The position numbers were made by a program, and so were the translations under genes. From Monosporascus cannonballus (Eukaryota; Ascomycota; Sordariomycetes; Xylariales), in the NCBI GenBank assembly GCA_004154925.1, contig QJNS01000064.1, positions 128,987 through 192,986 of the forward strand: a stretch of 64,000 bases of DNA, given 5' to 3'. Position 1 is the stretch's first letter, and the number at the start of each line of letters is the position of its first letter. Below, piece by piece: positions 23,207 to 34,399 of this stretch. The notes under the pieces were generated by a model. That model was not told the DNA's origin. It ran no database searches and worked only from the letters and a program-made list of their open reading frames with translations.

Positions 23207-23460
23207 ATACCATTATACTCGGACACGAAACTCAAGCTTACCAAAATCCATTTCCGTTTCCAGAGCTGAGCTAGTGCTGAGCCATGGCCGAGGAGCCCGG
23301 AGTTCAGGCTGAGGCGGGCTGAGGCGGGCTGAGCCTGGGCTGAGGTGCCTGAGCAGGCCCATTTTTGAGATCGCAGACCCCTGGGCGGGTCCTTGGTTTG
23401 GGATAACGTCCCTTATTCTGGGATCGGGCTGAAGTTTTTTACGTTAATGTTTTTAATTTG
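23207..23460. other. GC-rich, non-RIP island with short tandem repeats
   Basis: In contrast to its surroundings this stretch is GC-rich at 23255-23435 and keeps CA/TG dinucleotides. It contains repeats of GGCTGAGGCG (23307-23333) and many CTGAG/GCTGAGC words. I see no coding frame and no match to the other elements. It marks the breakpoint of A' and may be the end of another element or unmutated host DNA. Confidence 0.5.
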
Positions 23461-24039
23461 CAATTCGTAAATCTGAAAGTTGGGAAAATGCTATATTTGA
23501 TGCCATTCTTTACTATATAATTTTATTTCCTTATTTTAATGTTAATTTAGCCAAATAAATATAACCGCCCCGGGGCTGTACTTAAAGTATTATTCCTTAT
23601 ATAAATAAATTACTTTTAAGTTATGTCCTCGGTTTTTAAATAATTAAGTTTCCGAATTCCTAAACCTTAATTGTCCTTAATACCAAACGTTATCAAAAAG
23701 CAAATTATATACGGATCTATTCGTATAACTTATTAATATATAAATATATATCGGCTTATCATTATTAAATGCTTTTTTATTACGCATATATTGTATGGAC
23801 CATTCCGTAACGGGAAATTACCTTATTTATTAAAAGTAATAATACCAAAAGATTTTAATTTAAAAATTGCATTTAATAATATAAATCGTTTAATTTGCAA
23901 TATTATATTCGAAACTAAAATTTTACGATATTCGTTAATAATTAGATATATAAAAGGAATTTAGGCTTATTAAAAAATTAGTAAATAATATATTTTTATA
24001 TCTTAATATTTTTATAACGAAAGTAATACAAAGAATGAA
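23461..24039. other. AT-rich stretch, nothing identified
   Basis: No repeat partner in the window, no RNA gene and no sustained frame. Part of the pre-D locus. Confidence 0.35.
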
Positions 24040-24545
24040 AATAAGCATTTATATAACTTAATAATAAAAATGAATTTAGTCAAATTAAGGATATTATTTC
24101 GAATAATGATTTAAGCTTAAATAAATATTATTTACATTAATAATATTATTACCTTATTTATAAAAAAGATTTTTTTTTGGCCGGGAAAACAACCGAAAGC
24201 AACCTTTTAACCTAGGGATAAAATTTCGTTAAATATAAATAATAAAAAAAATATTTAAACCTATTATTATAATATAAAATTTCTGCGCCATAATACCTAA
24301 ACATCGATACGGCATCAATATTATCTGAAATAACTTTTATAAAATATACGAAACGGAAATTTGCACATATTAACCGGGGGATTCGTAAGGCGATTTATTT
24401 CGGAATAACAGAAAGAAAAGACAATATTTATTCGTAATTCGGTACCTTGCGTTTGGTTTTTGTTACGACGTTAAGATTTCTTTATCTATGAATTCTTTAA
24501 TATTTTATAACTTACCGGATCTGGAAAAAGCCTAAAGGCTAAATA
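24040..24545 (+). pseudogene. Unidentified RIP-degraded coding segment
   Basis: A plus-strand frame reads as protein with Gln/Trp-type stops. It includes SILSEITFIKYTKRKFAHIN then RGIRKAIYFGITERKDNIYS. Composition and stop types suggest a former gene, but I do not recognise the family and cannot set its ends. Nothing in the flanks identifies it. Confidence 0.3.
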
Positions 24546-25577
24546 TAAATACCGAAATCAAAAGTTAAAAAGGTAATATCAGGCCTTTTATTTATCTGAT
24601 TTCCTTTTGCAGATCGTTTAGAACTAGTTTTCTGATAAATCTTATCTCCTTCCCAAAAATAATTAAAAAAACTAATTCCTTGTTTATTATCATCTCCTTT
24701 TTGCTTTGTTATCCCTTTTCTGCCTTATTATCTCTAAATCTAATCGTTTTATCGTTTACTTACCGGTTTTATGCCTTCTAAATCCACTTTTCCTTAAATC
24801 TACCTTACTTATAAATAACAAATAATTAACGATATCGAAAAAACGGCATAAAATATTTAACCATGTTATCTGTAATACTGGCTAAAGGTTAAAACGTTTA
24901 ACTAACGGGGCATAACTATGCTAGCTTAAAAGAAACAAATCCAGGAATTATACAGAAAATTGGTTAAGAATAATTTTTTACATATAATTAAAAAAAGAAG
25001 GTATCCGAAAAAATAAGTTAAATTTCAGGCATTAAATTATAAATCCTACCGATAAAAAATGCCAATTTATCTTTTATTTATTTTTATTACAAAAAAGTAA
25101 AATTAAGTTATAAAAAACTTACTGCGCTTTTAACTTATAAAATATAAACTTAACGGTTTCTCCCTAAGGAATATTATAGTTTATATTCGGAATAGCTTGC
25201 GAAGTTATATAAGAAATAGCCTCGATTCGGGTAATTCCTAGAGGACTACCAGCTTAGCTAAATAGGGGACATTATAGGGATAGGAATCTAGAATGACAAA
25301 GTCGTTTTGCCAAATCTGGAATTTTGTTTATAAAGGTATAAGGCCTGTACTTCTGTAAAAAAAGTATAAAGATTTCGTACCTTTATAAACGCCTCGCATT
25401 ATTATCTCTTTTAGATGTAATTCTTTTTGCTTGCCTTTTTTCCTTAAGGCTAATACCAAAATTCCGCTGCATAAACTTAAATAATTTATTCGCCTTAGCT
25501 TTATTTTGTTTTACATAAAATTACGGCCTTAAAGCCTAATTTAGTTTATCGTTTGTTGTACGATATTAATGGATAAG
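24546..25577. other. Pre-insertion locus left of D, nothing identified
   Basis: AT-rich and without a clear gene. It is the left flank of D; the same locus continues at 46287 after D. Confidence 0.35.
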
Positions 25578-25582
25578 TATAC
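25578..25582. repeat. Left TSD of element D (TATAC)
   Basis: TATAC, repeated at 46282-46286 on the other side of the 20.7-kb D block. Confidence 0.85.
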
Positions 25583-25920
25583 TGTGACGGCTAGGCGGTT
25601 TAACCAACTATTAAACCTTAAGTCGCCGGGTTTATGTTGGCAGGAGTATCGTGGAAATCTGAGCAATAAATATAGTAACGTATTACGTCTCGTAATACCA
25701 AAGATGCCTTGGATAACGATGTTATATTGTAAACTGAAGTTATTTAAATTATGGAATTAATAAGCGTATATATTTCAAATTTTTTTTACTGCTTATCTTT
25801 GTTCAATAAAGCCTTGTTAAGCGGTTACTTAATGCTATTTAGTCGTACTTAATTATGCTTAGTTAAAATCCGTGAAATATTAATTACGTAAGCTTGAATT
25901 AATATAGCTTTGTAATTTTG
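25583..25920 (-). repeat. Element D 3' LTR, first part
   Basis: Starts TGTGACGGCTAGGCGG (complement of the LTR end), as at 45901. It carries the CTTAATGCT/CTTAGTCG-type U3 words of D. It stops at the C insertion; the last 42 bp are at 32645-32686. The two parts sum to 380 bp against 381 for the D 5' LTR. Confidence 0.85.
25916..25920. repeat. Left TSD of element C (TTTTG)
   Basis: TTTTG, repeated at 32640-32644. Confidence 0.82.
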
Positions 25921-26290
25921 TGTAAAGAGCTATGCGGTTTAACCAACTATTAAACCTTAAGACGACGGGTTTATATTGGCAGGAGTATCGTAAGAATCTG
26001 AACAATATATACAGTAACGTACCACGTTTCGTAATGCCAAGGGTGCCTTAAATAATAATATTATATTGCAAGCTAAAATTATCTAAACTATAGAATTAAT
26101 AAGGGTATATATCTTTATAGGTTAATTAGATCTTTATTAGATCTCGACGTTATTACAGATCTAATGCCATTAGATTCGATTAGTTCCGTATAGATTTATT
26201 TGAATTTTGATATTAAAAAAGATCTAAATTACGTAACCCCTTTTATAGGTCCGACCGTCTTTATAGCCGATTTTAGGTTGGGTCGTAATA
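25921..26290 (-). repeat. Element C 3' LTR
   Basis: 370 bp on the minus strand, from TATTACGACCCAACC (26290) to AGCTCTTTACA (25921). It aligns with 32270-32639 over its full length, with differences that are mostly C/T or G/A. Confidence 0.9.
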
Positions 26291-26309
26291 CGATCTCCCT
26301 TTTCCTCGG
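26291..26309 (-). other. Element C polypurine tract
   Basis: On the minus strand a purine run, GGAAAAGGGAGATCG, abuts the 3' LTR. It would prime plus-strand synthesis. Confidence 0.6.
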
Positions 26310-26457
26310 ATCTTTGCCTTTAAAGATTTTCCTGGTAAGTTATTTTTCTTTATTATAGCAAGTCGTATTGTTAATCGCAAACTTCGTAATCGTCTTAATT
26401 AAAAAAAAAAGCCTAAACTCTTTGGTTGCTTATATTATTAAATTTGGTTTTAAAGTT

Positions 26458-26958
26458 ATGCCGTATACGCCTTATTTCGAAAATAATACCAGGTATTAGA
26501 TAATTAAAAAGATTCGTTATTGTAACGAATATATTAAAAACTATCGTCGTTACAATAATTTTAATGTCTTAATCGATTCCTTTCGTTATATCAGGAAGGA
26601 AAAAAATCGTTTAGATTGCGAAAAAGCTATTACTAAGAAAACGCTTTTACGCCTTTAGCAAAAATTAAAAAAGGATTTAGTACGTAAGCAATATAATATT
26701 AATAAAACTATTAATCGCTTTTTTTGTTTTTGTTATCAAAAAAAATTTCTTTACATTAAAAAGGTTAAAATTATTAATTACGGTCTTTAGTTAATGGATA
26801 AACTAAACGAACAAAAACGTACGGAGGCTGAAGCTCCTCCTTTTATGCTATCCTTTAATTCCTTTAACTAGTCCATTTCCGAAAATCTTAACTAAGGGGC
26901 TTTTTTTAATAACTCCGTTATTACTGGTAAAAATTCTTTAATAGGGGTTAAACGCTAA
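26458..26958 (+). pseudogene. Element C antisense ORF, 166 codons, frame intact apart from RIP stops
   Basis: Runs opposite to gag-pol, from ATG (MPYTPYFEN) to a stop at 26956-26958, exactly 167 codons with stop and no indel. Five internal stops, four TAG and one TAA, sit where Gln or Trp is expected. The N-terminal Cys cluster is largely turned to Tyr. A polar helical region follows (EKNRLDCEKAITKKTLLRL), then a basic patch (KTINRF, YQKKFLYIKK), MDKLNEQKRTEAEA, and a tail ending NSLIGVKR. The 3' end overlaps the chromodomain codons of pol tail to tail. The E copy has the same length. Known function: none that I can name. Confidence 0.75.
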
Positions 26959-29900
26959 TAAGATTTTTGGCGGGCTCCCAAGTATTTTTGAAATTTAGAT
27001 ATTTTTTTCATTTAATCAAGTATTGGGTAAATCCATTTTATTTCTACATATCGAATATTTTTTCTGTCTTATATATTTATTCGTTTTTTATTTTTATATT
27101 ATTTTATGCCGTATATACCTTAATTATATCCGTTATTAATTCGAATAAGGAAATTTAAAAAATTAGAGAACATTTAACTTTTGATAAAAGCTTTAATTAG
27201 TAATTATTTTTTAAGATTTTTTTAGCGATTTTGTCTGGGCCAATATACTTAAAATCGAGTTTTTTGCTAGGTCATTTTATTTAAATGTTTTTTGTAACGG
27301 AAAAAACCATTTTCCCCTTTTCGAAAATTAATCCTTTTAACTTTTTTTGATTATAATACTTATTTATTTAATTCCGTACGAATTCCAGTTCTATTTTTAT
27401 TTCTTAATACCGCTATCGTAATTATTCTAACGTAAAAATTGCTTTAATATTGATTAAACTATTATTATATACTTTTCTGTAAATTTCTGAAATAAAACCA
27501 AAATTTACGTTTGCAAATATTATCTTAATATTTTCGTAATAACTAATATAATAAGTTAATTACGTAATTAGCAATTTCTTAACCTAATTATTCTATTCGT
27601 AATTAATGTAATATTATAAGTAAGTTGTTAAAATTTAATTTATTCGTTTTATTTATTTATCTGTTTAAAGTTTAAATATATTAAATAACTTATAATTTAG
27701 GCCGATTTATATTATTACGCGTTGCTAAAACTTAGATGCGAATATTAATGCTTTATTTGATATAATTTTGATTAATAATCCGTATATATTAAAAATATAC
27801 TTAAGGATAATATATACTAGTTATTCGGCGTTTATGTCCTTATAATATGGTAAAAAATAAGAAAGTTTCGTAAATCGATCGACGATTACGAAAATGCTAT
27901 CGTAATATATTCCTATAACTAAATCCTTTAATATAGGAAATTTGGTAATAAAATCGAATATAACTAAATACTATAATCCTTTCGTAATTAATAATAGCTG
28001 TAATTCTCTATATGGCTTATATCGTCGAATTTTTGCTCGAACGCAAATATCGTATTGCCGTATAATTTTCTTTTCCGTTAATTTCATTTTAAAAAAGGAA
28101 TATATGCGTTAAAATCGTTTTAGGATCTTATGGATCCCTGGATATCTATTTAATTGATATTCGTATATTTTTCGTACCAGATTTTTCTAATATTCCTTTA
28201 GAACCTATATTTTATCCGTTTTTTAATTTTTTGGGAAATTATTATTATATCATTAAATTTTCTGGTACATATCGTAAGGTCTTACTCGAATTATTATAAT
28301 TTGTCGTAAACGCAAATATCCTTTTATACTAATATTAAAAATTATATAACTAATTTTAACCAATTTCTTTTCGGAATTTGGTCACTTATTTAAAGTATTT
28401 ACTCTGCCATTTTTTAATCTTTTTTTGTGCATAATAATAAAGTCGAGGTTCGCCAATTTTTTCTCATATTTTAATTATTGTTTTATAAATTTCTTAATTG
28501 TAGTAAATTATGTAAAATTTTAAAAATCTGTATAAACCTTGATTTAATACAAGCTTCCCTTTAGGAAATGCATAAATTCTGAAAATGCCATAATAATGGC
28601 CATAAAATCTTTATTTGGAATACTGTAATTCAGTTCGGTTCCTTTTAATTTGTACGAAAAGAATACAATAAAATACAGTTTGCGTTAATTATCTTACTAT
28701 CCGATCACTACGCCTAACGCGTAATCCGAAATATCGGTTTTTAGCTTAACGGAATAGTTTAAATCGTACATAATTAATACTGGCTTACTAGTAATTGTAT
28801 TTTTAATTTCCTAAAATATTTTTTACGTTTTTGGCGTCCATTTAATTTTTTTTTCGTAAAATATATTAAAGATATAGCTATCCTATTAAAGTTCCGAATA
28901 AATTTCCTGTAGTAATTAGCGAATCCAAGGAATTCCTATATATCTTTAACCGTTGTTAACGTCTGCCATTCTGTGATTGCAGCAATTTTCTTAACATCCA
29001 TTCTAATATATCCTAAGGTAATAATATATCCCAGATATTCCATTTCTTGAATATGGAACTAATTTTTTTTACGTTAATAAGTAGCTTTACGTTTTGTAAA
29101 ACTTGAAAAACTTTATAAACACATCCTGCATATGCTTTTTCTGTTTCGGAGAAAATAAAAATATCGTCGAGATAGCAAATAACGAAAATATCGAGATATT
29201 CTTATAATACGTAATTAACTATTCGCTAAAAAGTTATTAATACGTTTTTAAGTCTTATTAGTATAACCAAATACTTAAACAGTCCGTATTTCGTTTTAAA
29301 TTTTAATTTTTATTGGTATCCTTTTTTAATCCTAATAAGGTTATATCTATCTTTAAAATCGAATGCGGTAAACCATTTAACTTTATACAGTCGGTTTTTT
29401 ATTTCTGTAATCAAAAGTAATAATATTCGATTTTTAACAGTAATATCGTTTAATTATCGATAATTAACAAGAACTTGTAATTTTTCGATCTTTTTAAATA
29501 TAAAGAACATACGGTATTCTGCTAGTGACTTTAAAGGTTAAATCCATCCTTTTTATAGCCAATTTTCCAAGTATTCTTTGAAAATATATAATTTATTTTC
29601 ATTCAAATTATAAATAAAATAAAACTTTATCAAATATCCTTTTTTAAAAATTATTTTATAATCTTATTTATTATGTTCTAGTAATTTTATATCAAGCTTT
29701 TTTTGAAAAACTATTTATATCTACAATCTTATAATAATATATTAATTAAAGTTTTTAAATCCTTAGGTTATTATTCTTATTGTTTTAAATCGTTATTTAA
29801 TTATTTTAATTTCGTTTTAATAATAATAACGATACGTCGTATTCTTTTTTGATACTCGTCCTTTTTTTTATATTTTGTTCTTTTGGATAGTAAGGTTTCT

Positions 29901-31130
29901 GTTATATCCTTATGCCTGCATTTGTCGCTATTATCGATTATGTATTAAGATCTTAATTCTTTTTCTTTTATTTATTAACAAAAAGTAAAACGAATTTTAT
30001 TTGGCTAATTCCGCCGTTAATTAAAATTCCGTACTGGCATATATATAATAATCCTAAGATTATATCGTAAATCCCGAATAAAACGATATCGAAATTAACT
30101 ATGTAATATTATCCGTTAACAAAAATCTCGAAATAATCAATTTTGCGTATAAATTTTCCGTTATTGTAAACGAATTTTTAATCTTTGGCATTCGTTATTA
30201 TATAAAGTTCCAATTTATATTTCTATAGCAATTTAAATTTATTAACCATATCTGGTACAATATAATTTCTGCTTAAAACTCCGTAATTCACCATTGCGGT
30301 ATATTAATACGTTCCGATTCGTATTTTCAAAGTAATAAAATCGTTAACGTTTTCTATCGTCGCGTTTAAAACCTTTCTTAAGAATTCTCTTTAACTTTTC
30401 TAAATTTCGTCATTTTATAACCTTTTTACAAATAACCTTTTTTTTTAAATTTTTATTCGAATTTGTCGAATTTTACTTATATTTTTTCGTTTAACGTATT
30501 AAGCTGCTATATTTATCGTTATTGCCGGCCTACTGTTCCCTTTAGCCGTATTAGCTATTCTTAGTTTTTTTACAGTTTTTTTCCCTATCGAATAAATTAT
30601 TCTCTTATGTTTACGACTATATCCCATTATATATCGTCCTAACTATCTTTTCAAACATTTCCTATAAATTAACGTATTTTTTTAATAACTTTGTTTTTCT
30701 AGGGATCCGCAGTAAATATTAATTAAAAATAAAAGTCCGTAATAACTTTTTAACAATATTTTTTATCGTACGTTAAATTAACTCCTTTTCAGTTTAATAA
30801 TAGCATTATCCATAATATCAAAAAGGGTTTTTTTATAGATATTACTTTTCTTCGGGCTAACTTTTTACTTCGGCTAATTGCTGGATATTTTCTGGGGCTA
30901 TGGTTCGAAAATATTAATACTATTACTTATTATCCTTATTATCTCCGGTACGATTTGGAAAATCAAATCCCTTATAATATATACGGGTAATTCGTTCGTA
31001 AATATACTGCTTCCATTTTTCGTAATCGGGATATTCTCGTCGTCGACAATGTATAACGTATATTTTGCCGTATCGATCAAGGGTTCCGGGACAGAATTTT
31101 TTTATCTAATTCTGGTATTTACGTAATTAT
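26955..31130 (-). pseudogene. Element C pol remnant: protease to chromodomain
   Basis: Minus strand, high to low coordinates. The gag-protease junction is visible at 30898-31080, in a stop-free 60-codon run containing IVDDENIPITKNGSSIFTN. A protease-like part lies at about 30050-30350. RT lies at about 29000-29700, with intact YLDDIFIF near 29150-29180. RNase H is at about 28500-28850 and integrase at about 27600-28300. A chromodomain at about 26955-27100 reads KIFDM, QYLIK, then NTWEPAKNLISV. All long frames are broken. Confidence 0.87.
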
Positions 31131-32269
31131 CCTTATAATATTTCCTATTATACTCGTAACGCCTATTAAGCAAACTTTCTGCCTTTTCGTATTCTTCGGC
31201 AGATTTCTTATCGTAATAATCCCTATTGGAGTTTTTGCTATAAGCCTATTATATACTTAATTTAAATTATATTAATAACCCTGCTGTTATTTTCTTAATT
31301 ATTCCTAAATTATTTTTCCGGTATAAGGATCCAATTATCCTATTATAACTTCTTAGGCTTTTTATACTTATAAACTTTGTATCTTATCTTATTACAATTA
31401 AAATATTTAATCTGGTTCCAGTTTTATTTATAGGTAACACCAAATTCCATAAATCCTGGCGCCGTTCCATAGAAAATAAGGTGTACGTTTCATTTCTTCC
31501 CTTAATTAAACTTATTATATCTCGAATATAAATCATATTATCCCTTTTTTTTCCTATCGTTTTTAAATTATCAATTATTAATTTTAATTACCTTTGCGAT
31601 ATACCGGTCCAGGATAAGTAATCGATTAATCCGAATAATCTTATTTTTTATATTATCTTTTAACCTTTTATAAAACATATCGATAAAAACGTCGGTTTTA
31701 TTATCTTCCTATCCCGCCTTAGCCGCAAAACTTTTAAAAATTACGGCATACGTAAACGCGGATCCTTTGTATGGAAATTACAAAAATTACTAAGCCGCAA
31801 ATCGTTTTTTATCCGGATTACTGAAATTATCGCGTACTTTATTTTCGAAATTAATGTAAAATAAAAAGATTTCGTTAATAAAATTTTCCTTATTTAATTT
31901 TCTTATTTCTAAAAAATTTCTTGCAATAGGCTTAAACCAATTAACCGTATTTTCCGTTAAGCATGCTCCTATTATTAAAACTATATCTGCTGGATTACTA
32001 AGGTTTAAAAAACGAAAGTAAATTTATGCTTAAATTAAAAAAATTTAAAAATTATCTTTCCTATCGTAAGGTTCCGGCTTTTAAAATTTTATGTAAGCGA
32101 AAAAAATTTGGGTAAATAACGTAACCTTAAATTATCGAATTTCTTTTTCCAACATCCGAATTTAAGCCTAAAACTGCTAAATAAGGGTTTCCTAAATGTT
32201 AATCAATATTTTAACAATATTAAATATTATCTAAAATTTAATAATATTATTAAATAAAAACTTATAACG
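31131..32269 (-). pseudogene. Element C gag remnant
   Basis: Collinear on the minus strand with gag of B, D and F. A zinc-knuckle remnant lies near 31365-31415 (KYFNCNKIRYK; the His of the CCHC is now Tyr). The 5' leader next to the LTR is CGTTATAAG, as in other family I copies. Confidence 0.8.
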
Positions 32270-32639
32270 TATAACGAGCTATACGGCTTAATTAACTATT
32301 AAACCTTAAGTTAACGGATTTATATTAATAGGAATATCGTAAAAATCTAAGTAATATATATAATAAAGTATTACGTCTCGTGATGCCAAGGGTGCCTTAG
32401 GTAACGATATTATATTACAAGCTAAAACTATTTAAATTATGGAATTAATAAACGTATATATTTTTATAAGTTAATTAGATCTTTATTGGATCTCGACGTT
32501 ATCACAGATCCAATACCATTGAATTCGGTTAGTTCTATATGGATTCATTTGGATCTTGATACTAAGAGAGATCCAAATCACGTAACCCCTTTTGTGGGTC
32601 CGACCGTCTTTGTGGCCGATTTTGGGTTGGGTTGTAACA
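32270..32639 (-). repeat. Element C 5' LTR
   Basis: 370 bp on the minus strand, beginning with a well-preserved TGTTACAACCCAACCC and ending AGCTCGTTATA. It is less mutated than the 3' copy, particularly at 32560-32639. Confidence 0.9.
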
Positions 32640-32644
32640 TTTTG
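32640..32644. repeat. Right TSD of element C (TTTTG)
   Basis: Matches 25916-25920; D LTR sequence resumes after it. Confidence 0.82.
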
Positions 32645-32686
32645 GCTAAATTGTTTTTATAGGCCCAGTTGGCTTGGGTTATAACA
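32645..32686 (-). repeat. Element D 3' LTR, last 42 bp
   Basis: GGCCCAGTTGGCTTGGGTTATAACA matches the end of the D 5' LTR at 46257-46281. With 25583-25920 it completes a 380-bp LTR. Confidence 0.85.
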
Positions 32687-32856
32687 TAATTTCTTTTTTC
32701 CCCAAATCTTGGCCTCAAGATCTTTTCTTTTTTTTTGGTAGGCCTTTTCTTTTCAAGATATCGGCCCGCGTTATTAAAAACCGTCGTTAAGTTTTTTCGT
32801 CCATTACGCGATGTCAAAATCTGCTTTTTATTTTTGACGATTTTAGTTTTGAAATT
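32687..32856 (-). other. Element D 3' untranslated region and polypurine tract
   Basis: Non-coding between the LTR and the antisense ORF. On the minus strand GGGGAAAAAAGAAATTA abuts the LTR. Less mutated than most of D. Confidence 0.5.
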
Positions 32857-33266
32857 ATGCCGTATTCCTTATGCTTTTATAAAGGTTAAAAGTGCGAAAT
32901 GATAAAGAACGTTTCTAAATATAAGGCATGTATTCAACGTGGTTGTTCCTGTAATAATAACGGCGTTCCTTTATCTTTTTTAGAAAATATTCGTGCCGAA
33001 AATTAACGTTTAATACGTAAGGAAGTATTTGTAGAAAAACGTTTCCTGGAAATGCAAAAACGCTATTAATAAGAAATAAACGAAATTATTACGTAATTAA
33101 TCCGTTTTCGCAAACAAAAAGCGTTTTTTCGTTCGAAAAAAATTAAAATAATATAACAAAAATTGAAATCGCTAAAAGAGCTAAAGGAATAAAAGTATTA
33201 GCAGCAGATTAACGCTAAGATTTCCTTAGCCGCCTTAACTTTTTTCCTTAAGTTGCTTAACGTTAC
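32857..33266 (+). pseudogene. Element D antisense ORF, N-terminal part (interrupted by G)
   Basis: ATG at 32857 (MPYSLCFYKG). The Cys cluster reads C, Y, C, C at the spacing C-x8-C-x2-C-x6-C (KCEMIKNVSKYKACIQRGCS). A helical region follows (SFLENIRAENQRL once a stop is read as Gln), then a basic patch (RFRKQKAFFRSKKIKI) and ELKEQKYQQQ. It is cut at 33266 and continues at 40507. With one TSD copy removed the frame is continuous and totals 168 codons with stop. Confidence 0.75.
33262..33266. repeat. Left TSD of element G (GTTAC)
   Basis: GTTAC, repeated at 40502-40506. Confidence 0.88.
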
Positions 33267-33699
33267 TGTAACGAACCTGTCATATATCCATCTAGAGGTA
33301 TGAGCAGTATCCGAAAAGGGTTCTTGATTTGCAGGTAACAATAAGGCGAGAAATGATCCAGCGGTCTGTTCGTTAAAGAGGTTTAAAGATTTTTCCCTTA
33401 ATTAAAAAACGGTGCAGTTATTTCTGAATTAAAAGTTTAGATTAATAGCTAAGGAGCGAAATTAAATAGGTATTATTTATATGAACGACCCAAAACTTTA
33501 TATATCTTTCTTATTTTTTTATGTTTTTCGTAATTTCTGGAAATTACGAGAAATTATAGTAATTAATATCCATTCTCTCCCGGTATCCCTGGAAATAGCT
33601 AAAGACCCGAGGTTTATCCGAGGGGAAAATGGAGACCCCGAATATCTTCAATTTTTTGGGCCTTTTCCGGGTTTAGTGGAATCCCTTTTAAACGTAATA
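33267..33699 (-). repeat. Element G 3' LTR
   Basis: 433 bp, TGTAACGAAC to CGTAATA on the plus strand. It aligns end to end with 40069-40501; almost all differences are C/T or G/A. This copy is clearly more mutated than the other in the GC-rich U3 part (33590-33699). Confidence 0.92.
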
Positions 33700-33882
33700 T
33701 TATTTTTTCCCTTCCAGGATTTTTGTCCTTAAAGATAGAATTAATAAGTCCTTAATTTCCTTTCTTTTTTTTGTTATAGTACCGTATTAATTATATCGGA
33801 TAAGTTTCGAAAACGTATTAAATTTTCTATTAAAAACCGTTACGAACTAATTAAATCGATTTTTTAGTTTAGTTTCGAAATT

Positions 33883-34388
33883 ATGCCGTATACGCGTTAT
33901 TTCGAAAAAAAGTTTTTATGTAAGATATTAGAAGGCCGAAGGAATTATTAGAATTGTTTGGCGGCTAACGTTTAATTTTGCGATAGAAATCATATTTCGC
34001 TTTTATTATTTGAAAATATCCGGGCTGAAAAATATCGGATAAATCGAGAAAAACGTTTGGCGGTTTAACAGTTCCAAAAGTTATTTAATCGTATTGTTCG
34101 GTTGGACCGCCAGTTTAAGTGGTTATATTCCAAAGGAATGTTGTTATTTAGAGAGGGTTTTAAAATATGGACGAATTAAAGGAACGAAAAAAACTAAATG
34201 CGGAGAAGAATCGTAGAAAAAAGGAGTAAGTACGGCTTGCTTCAAAGTTAGATGCGTTAATAAAGGTATTTATCTTTTTCGACTGGAGCGCCGTAAGGGT
34301 TGATTTAAGCGGGGGTCCGTTGTTGCCTGCGACCTTGGCCGTATTGGAAACGGTTGGTCAGGATTTGGCGGTGGAACGTTTTAATTAA
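33883..34388 (+). pseudogene. Element G antisense ORF (Cys-cluster/coiled-coil protein)
   Basis: Starts ATGCCGTATAC like the family I antisense ORFs (MPYTRYFEKK) and has similar blocks: LLFENIRAEKYRINREKR, a basic patch (RLDRQFKWLYSKG), MDELKERKKLNAEKNRRKKE, then an acidic/hydrophobic tail (DLSGGPLLPATLAVLETVGQ) ending at a stop near 34386-34388. There is a single frame shift at about 34140-34170. It therefore belongs to the same antisense family although the LTRs and pol are different. Confidence 0.65.
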
Positions 34389-34399
34389 GTTTATCGTAT

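Larger units (their letters stand above)
25921..32639 (-). mobile_element. Element C, complete family I chromovirus inside the D 3' LTR
   Basis: 6719 bp with two 370-bp LTRs, flanked by TTTTG. Order on the minus strand: 5' LTR, gag, protease, RT, RNase H, integrase, chromodomain, antisense ORF (on plus), polypurine tract, 3' LTR. It is heavily RIP-mutated, yet the RT motif YLDD is intact. Its U3 (the GATCTTTATTGGATCTCGACG-type sequence) differs from that of D and B and is shared with E. Confidence 0.92.

Noticed and set aside
25569..25760. 63-codon plus-strand ORF
   Set aside because: Starts in the D target site and runs through the D LTR.
30878..31126. 82-codon plus-strand ORF with apparent transmembrane segments
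   Set aside because: Shadow of the gag-protease junction of element C, which is read on the minus strand.
32578..32817. 79-codon minus-strand ORF, basic
   Set aside because: Spans the C 5' LTR end, the residual D LTR and the D 3' untranslated region; it crosses an insertion junction and cannot be a gene.
33481..33732. 83-codon ORF, with relatives at 40283-40510 and, in reverse, 57849-58037
   Set aside because: All three lie inside family II LTRs. The GC-rich U3 simply lacks stops; the frames are not conserved between copies.
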